DNA from: Candidatus Schekmanbacteria bacterium
GTDB lineage: Bacteria; Schekmanbacteria; GWA2-38-11; J061
DNA: 6,594 nt
Assembly (NCBI GenBank): GCA_003695725.1
Contig: RFHX01000186.1
Location: 1-6,594 of the forward strand
Reading direction: 5' to 3'
The position numbers and the translations under genes are program-made. The notes under the pieces were generated by a model. The model worked only from the letters and a program-made list of their open reading frames with translations. It made no database searches and was not told the DNA's origin. Positions 1-6,582 of the stretch are shown here, piece after piece; within the stretch, counting starts at the first letter, position 1, and each line of letters opens with the position of its first letter.

Positions 1-24
1 AGGCAGGATAGCTTTGAAACTCAT
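1..24 (-). CDS. Possible next operon gene, 5' end only (8 codons)
   Basis: An ATG at 24-22 overlaps the engB stop codon in the classic 4-base ATGA arrangement and stays open to the window edge, reading MSFKAILP. Such overlaps often mark translationally coupled genes in an operon. No Shine-Dalgarno sequence lies upstream (the preceding bases are an AC-rich stretch and CCTTTCCC), so translation would rely on ribosomes finishing engB. Eight codons are too few to recognise a product, and a chance ATGA is quite possible. It is reported because there is no terminator between engB and the edge. Confidence 0.3.
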
Positions 25-680
25 GGGAAAGGTTTATCGGTTGTAAAAAATTCTGATATCTTTTGATTTATTTTCCTCAGAAGCTCATCTTTTCCTCTGC
101 CTGTTTTCGAAGAATACATAACTACTTCTTCGTCAGCAATACTGAGAGCTTCAATCAATCTTTTCTTTCTATTTATAAGTTTGTTAGATGACAATTTGTC
201 ACTCTTCGTAAAAACAAAAATAAGAGGCACATTATGATATTTTGCCCATTCTTTCATTTGGAAATCCTCTTCGCTAGGTTCAACACGGATATCGAGAAGA
301 AATACTATTATAAGTCTATCCTTACATTTTAATAGAAAATCATTGGTTGTTTTGGATATGTTATTTCGGACTTCAAGAGAAGCTTTTGAGAATCCATATC
401 CGGGAAGGTCCACAAAGAAAAGCTTCCCGTTGATTGAAAAAAAATTGACAAGTTGAGTCCTGCCGGGAGTTGAGCTTGAACGAGCAAGCTTTTTATTTCC
501 TGTCAGACTATTTAGAAGAGATGATTTCCCGCAGTTTGTCCGTCCTGCAAAGGCTATATATGGTATATTGCTTGATGGCAGTTTCTGCCTTTCATTAAAT
601 GAACAATAAAAAGAAGCAGTTATCTTCTTTGGAATGAATAGCTTAATGTTTTGTTGTTGATGTTGACGATGATGCTTCAC
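21..680 (-). CDS. engB: Ribosome biogenesis GTP-binding protein EngB/YsxC/YihA
   Basis: EngB is a small cytoplasmic TrmE-Era-family GTPase needed for late 50S subunit assembly and essential in many bacteria. All G motifs are visible in 219 residues: G1 GRTNCGKSS (46-54), the G2-region TPGRTQ typical of EngB (71-76), G3 DLPGYGF (91-97), G4 TKSD (158-161) and a G5-like SSK (190-192). LLDIR (128-132) matches the family's conserved strand. The length is normal or slightly long (about 195-220). The GTG at 680 is the only conventional start: a TAG lies two codons upstream in frame, and no ATG, GTG or TTG codon follows before the P-loop. It has no clear Shine-Dalgarno and lies inside lon, so translation is probably coupled to lon. 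The His/Gln-rich head [10 protein letters not shown] is atypical. An ATT codon at the lon TAA (647-645) is a remote alternative start. Cys50 in G1 replaces the usual Val or Ala. Confidence 0.96.
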   Translation of the reverse strand: MKHHRQHQQQNIKLFIPKKITASFYCSFNERQKLPSSNIPYIAFAGRTNCGKSSLLNSLTGNKKLARSSSTPGRTQLVNFFSINGKLFFVDLPGYGFSKASLEVRNNISKTTNDFLLKCKDRLIIVFLLDIRVEPSEEDFQMKEWAKYHNVPLIFVFTKSDKLSSNKLINRKKRLIEALSIADEEVVMYSSKTGRGKDELLRKINQKISEFFTTDKPFP

Positions 681-3078
681 CGGCTATTGGCTCAGAAATA
701 AAATCTTTATCAAAAAAGAAATCGTCAAGTTTTGCCTCTCCAGGAATTTCTTTAACGAGGGCAGTTTTCAATACCTCATCTACCTCTTTTACCAAAACAA
801 ATTTAATATCTTTTTTTACATTTTCTGGAATATCTTTTAAATCCTTCTTGTTATCTTCAGGTATAATCACTGTAGTTATTCCACCCCTATGGGCTGCTAA
901 AACCTTCTCCTTCAATCCGCCTATTGGCAACACTCTTCCGCGAAGAGTAATTTCCCCCGTCATAGCAACATCATTTTTGACAGGAATTCTCGTTATGGCC
1001 GACGCTAACGCTGTTGCCAATGCAATACCAGCAGAGGGGCCATCCTTGGGAATTGCACCTTCCGGCACATGGATATGAATATCAATCTTTGAGAAAAAGT
1101 TTTTGCTTACACCCAACATCTTGGAACGGGAGCGCAAATAACTGAAAGCTGCCTGGGCAGATTCCTGCATTACATCACCAAGTTTTCCTGTAAGCGTAAG
1201 CTGTCCTTTCCCAGCCATAATAGTTGCTTCTGTAATCAAAAGCTCACCGCCAAATTCTGTCCATGCAAGCCCAGTCGTCTGGCCTATCATTAACTCTTTT
1301 TCTTTTACACCAAAGCGGTATTTTTCCACGCCAAGATAATCCGGTACATCTTTCTCATCTATTTTGACTTTCAAACCTTTGCCTTCTTTTACAATCCTTT
1401 TTGCAATCTTTCTGCAAATTGAAGCAATTTCTCTTTCAAGATTTCTTACACCTGCCTCTTTAGTATAATTTCTAATAATCTTTAAGATAGCTTCATCAGT
1501 TATTTCAAGATTTTTAGATGTAAAACCATGCGCCTTGAACTGTTTTGGTACCAGATATTTTTTTGCAATATTCAGTTTCTCATCTTCTGTATAACCCGGA
1601 ATTCTTATTATCTCCATTCTATCCTGCAATGGCTGGGGTATTGCATGGAGTACGTTTGCTGTTGTTATAAAAAGTACCTGAGATAGGTCATAATCAACAT
1701 CTAAATAATGGTCGTTAAAGGTGTCATTCTGTTCAGGGTCCAACACTTCAAGAAGCGCTGCAGAAGGATCTCCCCGAAAATCCATAGACATCTTATCGAC
1801 TTCATCCATTAGAAAAACCGGATTTTTTGTTCCTGCTCTTTTCATACACTGCATTATCTTTCCCGGCAAAGCTCCTATATAAGTCCTGCGATGTCCTCGA
1901 ATTTCAGCTTCATCCCTAACCCCGCCAAGAGATATTCTGACAAATCTCCTGCCTAATGCCCTTGCAACGGATTTAGCCAAAGATGTTTTTCCAACACCCG
2001 GAGGACCAACAAAACAAAGGATAGGACCTTTCAATTTTTTGACAAGCTTCCTGACTGACAAAAACTCGATGATTCTCTCTTTTGCTTTTTCAAGCCCATA
2101 GTGGTCTTCATCAAGAATTTTTTCCGCTCTCTCAATCTTTAATCTATCTTGTGTCTTCTTATACCAAGGAATGCTTATTAACCAATCAAGATAATTTCTT
2201 ACCACAGTCCCTTCCGCAGACATTGGAGGCATTGTTTCCAACTTCTTGAGTTCTTTCATCGCTTTTTCATGGACGGCTTGAGGCATTCTTGCTTGAATTA
2301 TTTTTTCTCTTAATTCATCTATCTCCGATTTACCCTCATCATGCTGTCCTAATTCGTTTTTAATTGCTCTCATCTGTTCATTAAGCATAAATTCACGATT
2401 TCTTTTTGAAGACTTATAGCGTCCCTGCATCTTCTTTCCGGAAACGATATTTTCTATTTCCCTGTCAAGGAAATTGATAAGGTTCTCAAATCGTTTTGCA
2501 ACATTGCTAATTTCAAGCAATGCCTGCTTATCCTTCATCTTGAGGACAGTGTGTGCCGCTATCGTATCTGCAAGGCGTCCGGGCTCTTTTATATTGATTA
2601 TTGAAGCTAATGCATCAGCTGATATATGTTTTCTAAGCTTTACATACTCCTCAAAGAGTGAAATCGTTCTTGTCAACAATTGTTCAAGCTCATATGAAAA
2701 GGTAGTTTCATCAGGCATTTCTGTGATTAAAACTTTAAAATATTCTTCATCCTGAAGAAATTCCCTAATTCTTATCCTTGACAACCCTTCAACAAGAATT
2801 TTGACTGTTCCATCATGCATCTTTAACATTTGCAAAATTTCACCCTTTGTACCTACTCTGAAGATATCTCCTTCCGTTGGATCATTTATGCTTGCCTGCT
2901 TTTGAGCCGAAAGAACAATCTTCTTATCTCGTGACATTGCTTCATCAAGCGCTTTCACGGATTTTTTTCTTCCCACAAAAAGTGGAATGATCATATTGGG
3001 GATCAAAACTACATCACGCAAAGGAACAAGAGGATAAGCAATATCGTCTTCTGGTTTTTTATCTTTTTTAAAAATCAT
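643..3078 (-). CDS. lon: ATP-dependent protease La (Lon, LonA type)
   Basis: Lon is a cytosolic homo-oligomeric AAA+ serine protease that unfolds and degrades misfolded and short-lived regulatory proteins. The 811 residues show the LAN substrate-binding domain (about 15-210, beginning [15 protein letters not shown]), a helical linker, the AAA+ module with Walker A GPPGVGKT (358-365) and Walker B VFLMDEVD (421-428), and the C-terminal protease domain. That domain carries the Ser-Lys dyad: Ser682 in PKDGPSAG and Lys725 in GGLKEK, 43 residues apart as in E. coli Lon (679/722). No N-terminal signal or membrane segment is seen, which fits LonA rather than membrane LonB. The ATG has a modest GGGA Shine-Dalgarno six bases upstream. 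The protein is longer than E. coli Lon (784) because of a tail after about residue 775: an acidic-aromatic patch [10 protein letters not shown] followed by a Ser/Thr-rich end. The last 38 bases overlap engB. A weak promoter candidate lies just upstream. Confidence 0.98.
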   Translation of the reverse strand: MIFKKDKKPEDDIAYPLVPLRDVVLIPNMIIPLFVGRKKSVKALDEAMSRDKKIVLSAQKQASINDPTEGDIFRVGTKGEILQMLKMHDGTVKILVEGLSRIRIREFLQDEEYFKVLITEMPDETTFSYELEQLLTRTISLFEEYVKLRKHISADALASIINIKEPGRLADTIAAHTVLKMKDKQALLEISNVAKRFENLINFLDREIENIVSGKKMQGRYKSSKRNREFMLNEQMRAIKNELGQHDEGKSEIDELREKIIQARMPQAVHEKAMKELKKLETMPPMSAEGTVVRNYLDWLISIPWYKKTQDRLKIERAEKILDEDHYGLEKAKERIIEFLSVRKLVKKLKGPILCFVGPPGVGKTSLAKSVARALGRRFVRISLGGVRDEAEIRGHRRTYIGALPGKIMQCMKRAGTKNPVFLMDEVDKMSMDFRGDPSAALLEVLDPEQNDTFNDHYLDVDYDLSQVLFITTANVLHAIPQPLQDRMEIIRIPGYTEDEKLNIAKKYLVPKQFKAHGFTSKNLEITDEAILKIIRNYTKEAGVRNLEREIASICRKIAKRIVKEGKGLKVKIDEKDVPDYLGVEKYRFGVKEKELMIGQTTGLAWTEFGGELLITEATIMAGKGQLTLTGKLGDVMQESAQAAFSYLRSRSKMLGVSKNFFSKIDIHIHVPEGAIPKDGPSAGIALATALASAITRIPVKNDVAMTGEITLRGRVLPIGGLKEKVLAAHRGGITTVIIPEDNKKDLKDIPENVKKDIKFVLVKEVDEVLKTALVKEIPGEAKLDDFFFDKDFISEPIAGEASSSTSTTKH
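651..674. repeat. CAT/CAA-type trinucleotide low-complexity tract in the lon/engB overlap
   Basis: On the minus strand eight successive triplets read CAT CAT CGT CAA CAT CAA CAA CAA, an imperfect triplet repeat. It is translated twice: in the lon frame it gives a Ser/Thr run, and in the engB frame a His/Gln run. Triplet slippage here would lengthen or shorten both proteins without shifting either frame. It sits inside the region shared by the two genes, so it probably arose where neither protein end is constrained. Confidence 0.5.
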
Positions 3079-3106
3079 AACTTTTCCCGTTTGAGGTTTC
3101 TTTTAA

Positions 3107-3136
3107 AGTATTAGTATTAACTTGCCTTTTTGTAAA
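3107..3136 (-). promoter_or_regulatory. Weak sigma70-like promoter candidate before lon
   Basis: On the minus strand TTTACA (3136-3131, five of six to TTGACA) is followed after 18 bases by AATACT (3112-3107, four of six to TATAAT). A start near 3100 would give a leader of about 22 nt carrying the lon Shine-Dalgarno. The -10 lies within a tandem TAATAC TAATAC. The -35 falls in the last codons of clpX. In DNA this AT-rich such matches occur by chance, so this is only a candidate for separate lon expression. Confidence 0.25.
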
Positions 3137-4340
3137 GGATTATCGGACTTGCGTTGTGAATTATTACATCTTCGTTTATTACACATTCCTCAATTGTATT
3201 TTGGGAAGGTAACTCATACATAATGTCAAGCATTATTGACTCAAGAATTGCTCTCAATCCTCGAGCGCCTGTCTTTCTTTTAATAGCTTCTTTTGCAATA
3301 GCTTTCAAGGCATCATCTGAAAAATGCAGCTTGACATTTTCAAGTTCAAAGAATTTTTTATATTGTTTCAGCACTGCATTTTTTGGCTCCGTGAGAACCT
3401 TTACCAATGCTTCCTCATCCAATTCTTCAAGTGTAGCAACTACAGGAAGTCTTCCAACAAATTCTGGAATCAATCCATACTTAATTAGGTCTTCTGGCTG
3501 CACCTTTTCAAGTACTTCTTTCACTTCCATCTTATCCACTGAAGTTTTTGCCCCCATAAACCCCAAAGTTTTCTTACCTATCCGCTGTTCAATGATTTTC
3601 TCCAGACCTACAAAGGCGCCGCCACAAATAAACAGAATATCAGTTGTATCCACCTGTATAAATTCCTGATGAGGGTGTTTTCTTCCGCCCTGCGGAGGCA
3701 CACTCGCCTTTGTCCCTTCAATTATCTTCAGTAGCGCCTGTTGGACTCCTTCACCGGAAACATCTCTTGTAATCGAAGGACTTTCAGTTTTGCGGCTGAT
3801 TTTATCTATTTCATCAATATAAACGATACCCTTTTCCGCCTTGCTTACATCATAATCAGCGGCTTGCAAAAGTTTCAAAATAATGTTCTCAACATCCTCT
3901 CCTACATAGCCTGCTTCAGTCAAAGTAGTGGCATCTACGATTGTAAAAGGGACATCCAATATTTTAGCCAGCGTCTGGGCAAGAAGTGTTTTACCCGAAC
4001 CGGTAGGCCCAATGAGAAGTATGTTGCTCTTTGTCAATTCAACATCATCGTGTTTGCCTTTATTGTTAATCCTTTTATAATGATTATATACGGCAACAGA
4101 TAAAATTCTTTTTGACCTTTCCTGACCAATTACATAGTTGTTCAGTATTTCATTTATTTCCTTTGGTTTCAGAAGTTTATAACTTTCCTTTATCTCTTCT
4201 TCACAAAGATCCTTTTCAATGATTTCACTGCATAGAGCTATACATTCATCACAAATAAATGCAGACGGTCCTGCTATTAGCTTTCTTACCTCGCCCTGAC
4301 TTTTATTGCAGAATGAACAATAATGGCCACGACTTGTCAC
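3117..4340 (-). CDS. clpX: ATP-dependent Clp protease ATP-binding subunit ClpX
   Basis: ClpX is the hexameric AAA+ unfoldase that recognises tagged proteins, threads them through its pore and feeds them to ClpP. The 407-residue protein (E. coli 424) has the N-terminal four-cysteine zinc domain (CSFC 8-11, CDEC 30-33), Walker A GPTGSGKT (111-118), pore-1 loop GYVG (144-147), Walker B IVYIDEID (172-179), an RKH pore motif (220-222), the arginine-finger segment EFVGRLPV (Arg297) and sensor-2 GARGLR (358-363). The ClpP-docking loop reads LGF (259-261) where E. coli has IGF, an expected conservative variant. The start is GTG, supported by AGGAG seven bases upstream and by the zinc cysteines beginning at residue 8. 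It lies 18 nt after clpP and 38 nt before lon, so cotranscription with clpP is very likely. No residue needed for ATPase function is missing. Confidence 0.98.
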   Translation of the reverse strand: MTSRGHYCSFCNKSQGEVRKLIAGPSAFICDECIALCSEIIEKDLCEEEIKESYKLLKPKEINEILNNYVIGQERSKRILSVAVYNHYKRINNKGKHDDVELTKSNILLIGPTGSGKTLLAQTLAKILDVPFTIVDATTLTEAGYVGEDVENIILKLLQAADYDVSKAEKGIVYIDEIDKISRKTESPSITRDVSGEGVQQALLKIIEGTKASVPPQGGRKHPHQEFIQVDTTDILFICGGAFVGLEKIIEQRIGKKTLGFMGAKTSVDKMEVKEVLEKVQPEDLIKYGLIPEFVGRLPVVATLEELDEEALVKVLTEPKNAVLKQYKKFFELENVKLHFSDDALKAIAKEAIKRKTGARGLRAILESIMLDIMYELPSQNTIEECVINEDVIIHNASPIILYKKAS

Positions 4341-4347
4341 AATCTAT

Positions 4348-4352
4348 CTCCT
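4348..4352 (-). promoter_or_regulatory. Strong ribosome binding site fixing the clpX GTG start
   Basis: AGGAG on the minus strand sits seven bases before the GTG at 4340-4338, an ideal spacing. It lies within the 18-nt clpP-clpX gap, and no ATG lies in frame between it and the first zinc cysteine codon. It therefore settles the non-ATG start. Confidence 0.8.
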
Positions 4353-4358
4353 AAATAA

Positions 4359-4943
4359 TTATTCTCTTTTATCTATAACTTTGTCAATTACACCATATTT
4401 TTGCGCTTCTTCGCCGCTCATAAAAAAATCTCTGTCTGTATCCGCTTGTATCTTTTCCAAAGTCTGTCCTGTATGTTTAACCAAAATTCTGTTGAGCATA
4501 TCCTTTATCCGAAGTATCTCTTTTGTTTGAATTTCTATGTCGCTAGCCTGGCCTCTAAACCCGCCCAATGGTTGGTGTATCATTATTCTCGAATGAGGAA
4601 GTGAATATCTATGGCCCTTTGTCCCTGCAGCCAAGAGAATTGCCGCCATACTAGCTGCTTGTCCCATACAGATTGTCGATACAGGACATTTTATATACTG
4701 CATTGTATCATAGATTGCTAATCCAGCAGTTACAACACCACCAGGACAATTTAGATAAAGATGGATTTCTTTTTTTGGATCTTCACTCTCAAGAAAAAGC
4801 ATTTGCGCTATAATGAGATTCGCCAACTGGTCTGTAATCTCCTGTCCGATAAAAATAATGCGGTCCTTCAAAAGTCTTGAATATATATCATATGACCTTT
4901 CCCCGCGTCCTGTTTGCTCAACTACTATCGGGACAAGACTCAT
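4359..4943 (-). CDS. clpP: ATP-dependent Clp protease proteolytic subunit ClpP
   Basis: ClpP is the serine peptidase that forms a 14-subunit barrel and degrades proteins unfolded by ClpX (or ClpA/ClpC). The 194 residues match the family length with only a very short propeptide. The catalytic triad is present: Ser98 in GQAASMA, His123 in MIHQP and Asp172 in DRDFFMS, which rules out a non-catalytic ClpR-type paralog. The handle-helix and head regions are complete (for example [16 protein letters not shown]). An oddity is LNCPGG (64-69), where most bacterial ClpPs have NSPGG next to the oxyanion region; Cys66 takes the serine position. The ATG has a strong AGGGAG Shine-Dalgarno (4956-4951) seven bases upstream. 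The gene lies between tig and clpX, the usual order, and has its own possible extended -10 promoter in the 42-nt gap after tig. Confidence 0.98.
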   Translation of the reverse strand: MSLVPIVVEQTGRGERSYDIYSRLLKDRIIFIGQEITDQLANLIIAQMLFLESEDPKKEIHLYLNCPGGVVTAGLAIYDTMQYIKCPVSTICMGQAASMAAILLAAGTKGHRYSLPHSRIMIHQPLGGFRGQASDIEIQTKEILRIKDMLNRILVKHTGQTLEKIQADTDRDFFMSGEEAQKYGVIDKVIDKRE

Positions 4944-4971
4944 TTAAATTCTCCCTTTGGTTTATTATTTC

Positions 4972-4980
4972 ATTATACCA
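4972..4980 (-). promoter_or_regulatory. Candidate extended -10 promoter for clpP-clpX-lon
   Basis: TGGTATAAT on the minus strand is a perfect extended -10 element (TGN followed by TATAAT). The hexamer 17 bases upstream, TATTCT, matches the -35 consensus poorly (two of six), which extended -10 promoters tolerate. Transcription would begin near 4965, leaving about 22 nt of leader with the clpP Shine-Dalgarno. It would allow clpP, clpX and lon to be expressed without tig. It lies entirely in the non-coding tig-clpP gap, which makes it more credible than a match inside a gene. Confidence 0.45.
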
Positions 4981-4985
4981 ACGCT

Positions 4986-6260
4986 TTAAATATTAGAATA
5001 GCCCAATAAAAAGTTCAAGACCTTTTCTTCCAAAATTGCTTTCTTTAAATATGGAAGAACTCCTATTTTTTCATAATCTCTCTTCAATTGTTCAAATTCT
5101 TTCTTATATGCTTCTGCATGTTTTTTTATTTCTTCATCAACTTCTTTTTCTTCGACTTCTATCTTCTCTACTGAAGCTATTTTTTCTGCCAAAAACGACA
5201 TTTTTACTTTTTTCTCAGCTTCTTTTTCAATTTCATTAACGAAACCAATGACTTCGTTTTCGTTAAGGTCAGAAATTTTAGTTCCCATTCTTTTGAGGTT
5301 GTTTTCCCAATTTTTTATCATACTTTTTGCCTCATCTTCGACGAGCGATTTAGGGACAGAGATGGGATTGGCTTCTATCAATTTTTCAACCAGTTCCTTT
5401 TGGGCATCACTTAAAGCGGCATCTTCTTTGTTTTTCAAGATCTTCTCCCTAATGTCTTTTTTTAGCTCTTCAAGAGTATTGTACTCTCCTACATCTTTTG
5501 CAAATTCATCGTCCAAATCAGGCATTATCTTTTCATGAATTTCTTTAAGTTTTATTTTGAAAATTGCCTCTTTGCCTGCCAATTCTTTCTGGTGGTAATC
5601 TTCAGGGTATTTAACAGAAACTTCCTTCTTCTCTTCCTTATTCATTCCTATGAAAGCTTCTTCAAGCTCCTCAATCAGTTCTTTTCTCCCCAGTGTTGCT
5701 TTGGACTCCCTTGTTGAAATCAATTCTTTATTATCTTCTGCAAGAGACAATGAAAAATCGAAAACTACAGAATCCCCCTCTTTTGCGGCACGTCCTTCAA
5801 CAGGTTTTAACTCTGAATGACTATCTCTCAATCTTTCAATTGTTTCATCAACCTCTTCTTCCTTAACCTCAACTTCCTTCTTTTCTACTTTGATATCTTT
5901 ATAATTTACATTATCAATTTCCGGTTTAACTTCCACATTGATAACAAATTCAAGGGGTTCACCCTCTTGAAAAACATAATCCTCAAGCATATAGTTACCT
6001 ACAACATCCAAATTGAAGTTTTTTATCGCTTCTTCGCATGCAGATGGTATAATCCGTTTTATAAGGTCTGATTCAAGAGCATCTTTATAATAACGCTTTA
6101 CTACATCTTTTGGAGCTTTGCCTTTCCTAAATCCTTTAATTTTTGCTTCTGCTGAAACTTTTTTTACAAGGCTATCGTATTCTTCTGCGACCTTCTCTTT
6201 TGGAATTTGAATCTTTAACTTTCGATTACATCCCTCGATATTAGTTATTTCTGCTTGCAT
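4986..6260 (-). CDS. tig: Trigger factor, ribosome-associated chaperone
   Basis: Trigger factor docks at the ribosome exit tunnel and shields nascent chains. The 424-residue protein (E. coli 432) has the three-part family layout: an N-terminal ribosome-binding domain with signature GFRKGKAP (43-50), a central FKBP-like domain (about 155-240, from EGDSVVFDF to ELAGKEAIFKIKLKEI), and a C-terminal helical arm domain (about 245-424, with ISVPKSLVEDE at 300-310). The Lys/Glu-rich linker at 120-140 is highly charged. The FKBP domain looks degenerate: the FEGG and GxxIPGFE segments of active family members are replaced by LIST (180-183) and a Glu-rich LIEELEEA (195-202), so prolyl isomerase activity is probably weak or absent while the chaperone role should remain. 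ATG 6260 follows AGGAAAGGA. As first gene of the cluster it is expressed from the promoter candidate at 6496-6525. Confidence 0.97.
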   Translation of the reverse strand: MQAEITNIEGCNRKLKIQIPKEKVAEEYDSLVKKVSAEAKIKGFRKGKAPKDVVKRYYKDALESDLIKRIIPSACEEAIKNFNLDVVGNYMLEDYVFQEGEPLEFVINVEVKPEIDNVNYKDIKVEKKEVEVKEEEVDETIERLRDSHSELKPVEGRAAKEGDSVVFDFSLSLAEDNKELISTRESKATLGRKELIEELEEAFIGMNKEEKKEVSVKYPEDYHQKELAGKEAIFKIKLKEIHEKIMPDLDDEFAKDVGEYNTLEELKKDIREKILKNKEDAALSDAQKELVEKLIEANPISVPKSLVEDEAKSMIKNWENNLKRMGTKISDLNENEVIGFVNEIEKEAEKKVKMSFLAEKIASVEKIEVEEKEVDEEIKKHAEAYKKEFEQLKRDYEKIGVLPYLKKAILEEKVLNFLLGYSNI

Positions 6261-6266
6261 TTTTTT

Positions 6267-6275
6267 TCCTTTCCT
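6267..6275 (-). promoter_or_regulatory. Ribosome binding site of tig
   Basis: AGGAAAGGA on the minus strand precedes the tig ATG; its AAGGA part ends six bases before the start, followed by an A-run. The unstructured A-rich spacer and purine-rich site suggest efficient initiation, and the position supports ATG 6260 as the start. Confidence 0.75.
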
Positions 6276-6416
6276 AATTGAGCTTTTTGTCTAAAAACAA
6301 TCCTTTAAATTTGAATTTTCGATTTTTTTAAAAAGAGCATTTTGGAAAAATCAAAAAACAAGAACATAAATTCATCAAACAAATTGTCCTGGAACTTTCT
6401 ATTCTTTTTGGTATTC

Positions 6417-6473
6417 AATCATAGCGGCAGGCGTTTAATCCACTACTGTAATGTTAAATTGCCCGATATGATT
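6417..6473 (-). promoter_or_regulatory. 57-nt imperfect inverted repeat, candidate leader stem-loop
   Basis: Four nested paired blocks share one axis. The outer arms AATCATA (6417-6423) and TATGATT (6467-6473) are perfect complements. Next, after a 1x1 mismatch, CGG (6425-6427) pairs with CCG (6463-6465). After an internal loop TTTAA (6434-6438) pairs with TTAAA (6454-6458). Finally CACTA (6441-6445) pairs with TAATG (6449-6453) around a three-base loop, with one wobble or mismatch depending on strand. In total about 20 base pairs form. The repeat begins about 15 nt after the predicted transcription start, so in RNA it would be a 5' stem-loop. There is no U-run after it, so it is not an ordinary terminator. 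Its function is unknown; a regulatory or RNA-stabilising leader, a protein-binding palindrome or the remnant of a small palindromic element are all possible. Confidence 0.5.
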
Positions 6474-6495
6474 AGTCCATCAACTATTTGAATTA

Positions 6496-6525
6496 TTAAT
6501 ACATCTTTTTTGCAGTTAAAGTCAA
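6496..6525 (-). promoter_or_regulatory. Sigma70-like promoter candidate for the tig operon
   Basis: TTGACT (6525-6520, five of six to the -35 consensus) and TATTAA (6501-6496, four of six to the -10) are separated by 18 bases on the minus strand. The predicted start is near 6488, about 228 nt before the tig ATG. No heat-shock sigma32-type, CIRCE or CtsR-type site was seen next to it. It is the best promoter match in the head region and lies directly after a possible terminator, as expected at an operon boundary. Confidence 0.5.
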
Positions 6526-6552
6526 GTATTAGAATAAAGAACCTTACGAAAC

Positions 6553-6582
6553 AAAAAAAAAATTCCACTCAAAAATAGAATT
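6553..6582 (-). terminator. Possible Rho-independent terminator of an upstream minus-strand gene
   Basis: On the minus strand AATTCTA (6582-6576) and TGGAATT (6567-6561) form a 7-bp stem with one G-U wobble and an 8-base loop, followed by an unbroken T-run down to 6553. The stem is AT-rich and weak, but the long T-run and the position just before the tig promoter suit the end of a preceding gene. That gene is outside the window, so this stays tentative. Confidence 0.35.

Noticed and set aside
3223-3669. 148-codon open frame on the plus strand opposite clpX, and similar plus-strand frames at 848-1078, 2474-2755, 3741-4103, 4401-4604, 5036-5538 and 5817-6071
   Set aside because: All lie antisense to well-supported genes with intact family motifs; their products are low-complexity Ser/Phe/Leu-rich sequences without recognisable domains, typical of shadows of Lys/Glu-rich genes.
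6321-6352. Inverted repeat GATTTTT/AAAAATC in the tig leader as an attenuator or terminator
   Set aside because: The stem is only 7 pairs, nearly all A-T, the loop is 18 bases, and no U-run follows on the minus strand; expected by chance in such AT-rich DNA.
6328-6375. 15-codon minus-strand frame in the tig leader (MNLCSCFLIFPKCSF)
   Set aside because: It has a poorly spaced AGGA (11 bases from the ATG), sits in AT-rich DNA and is too short to judge; no regulatory codon run suggests a leader peptide.
6400-6480. A tRNA gene or remnant upstream of tig, suggested by the folded region
   Set aside because: The arms form a single extended hairpin rather than a cloverleaf; there is no GTTCGAATC-type T arm, no plausible anticodon stem and no acceptor pairing.
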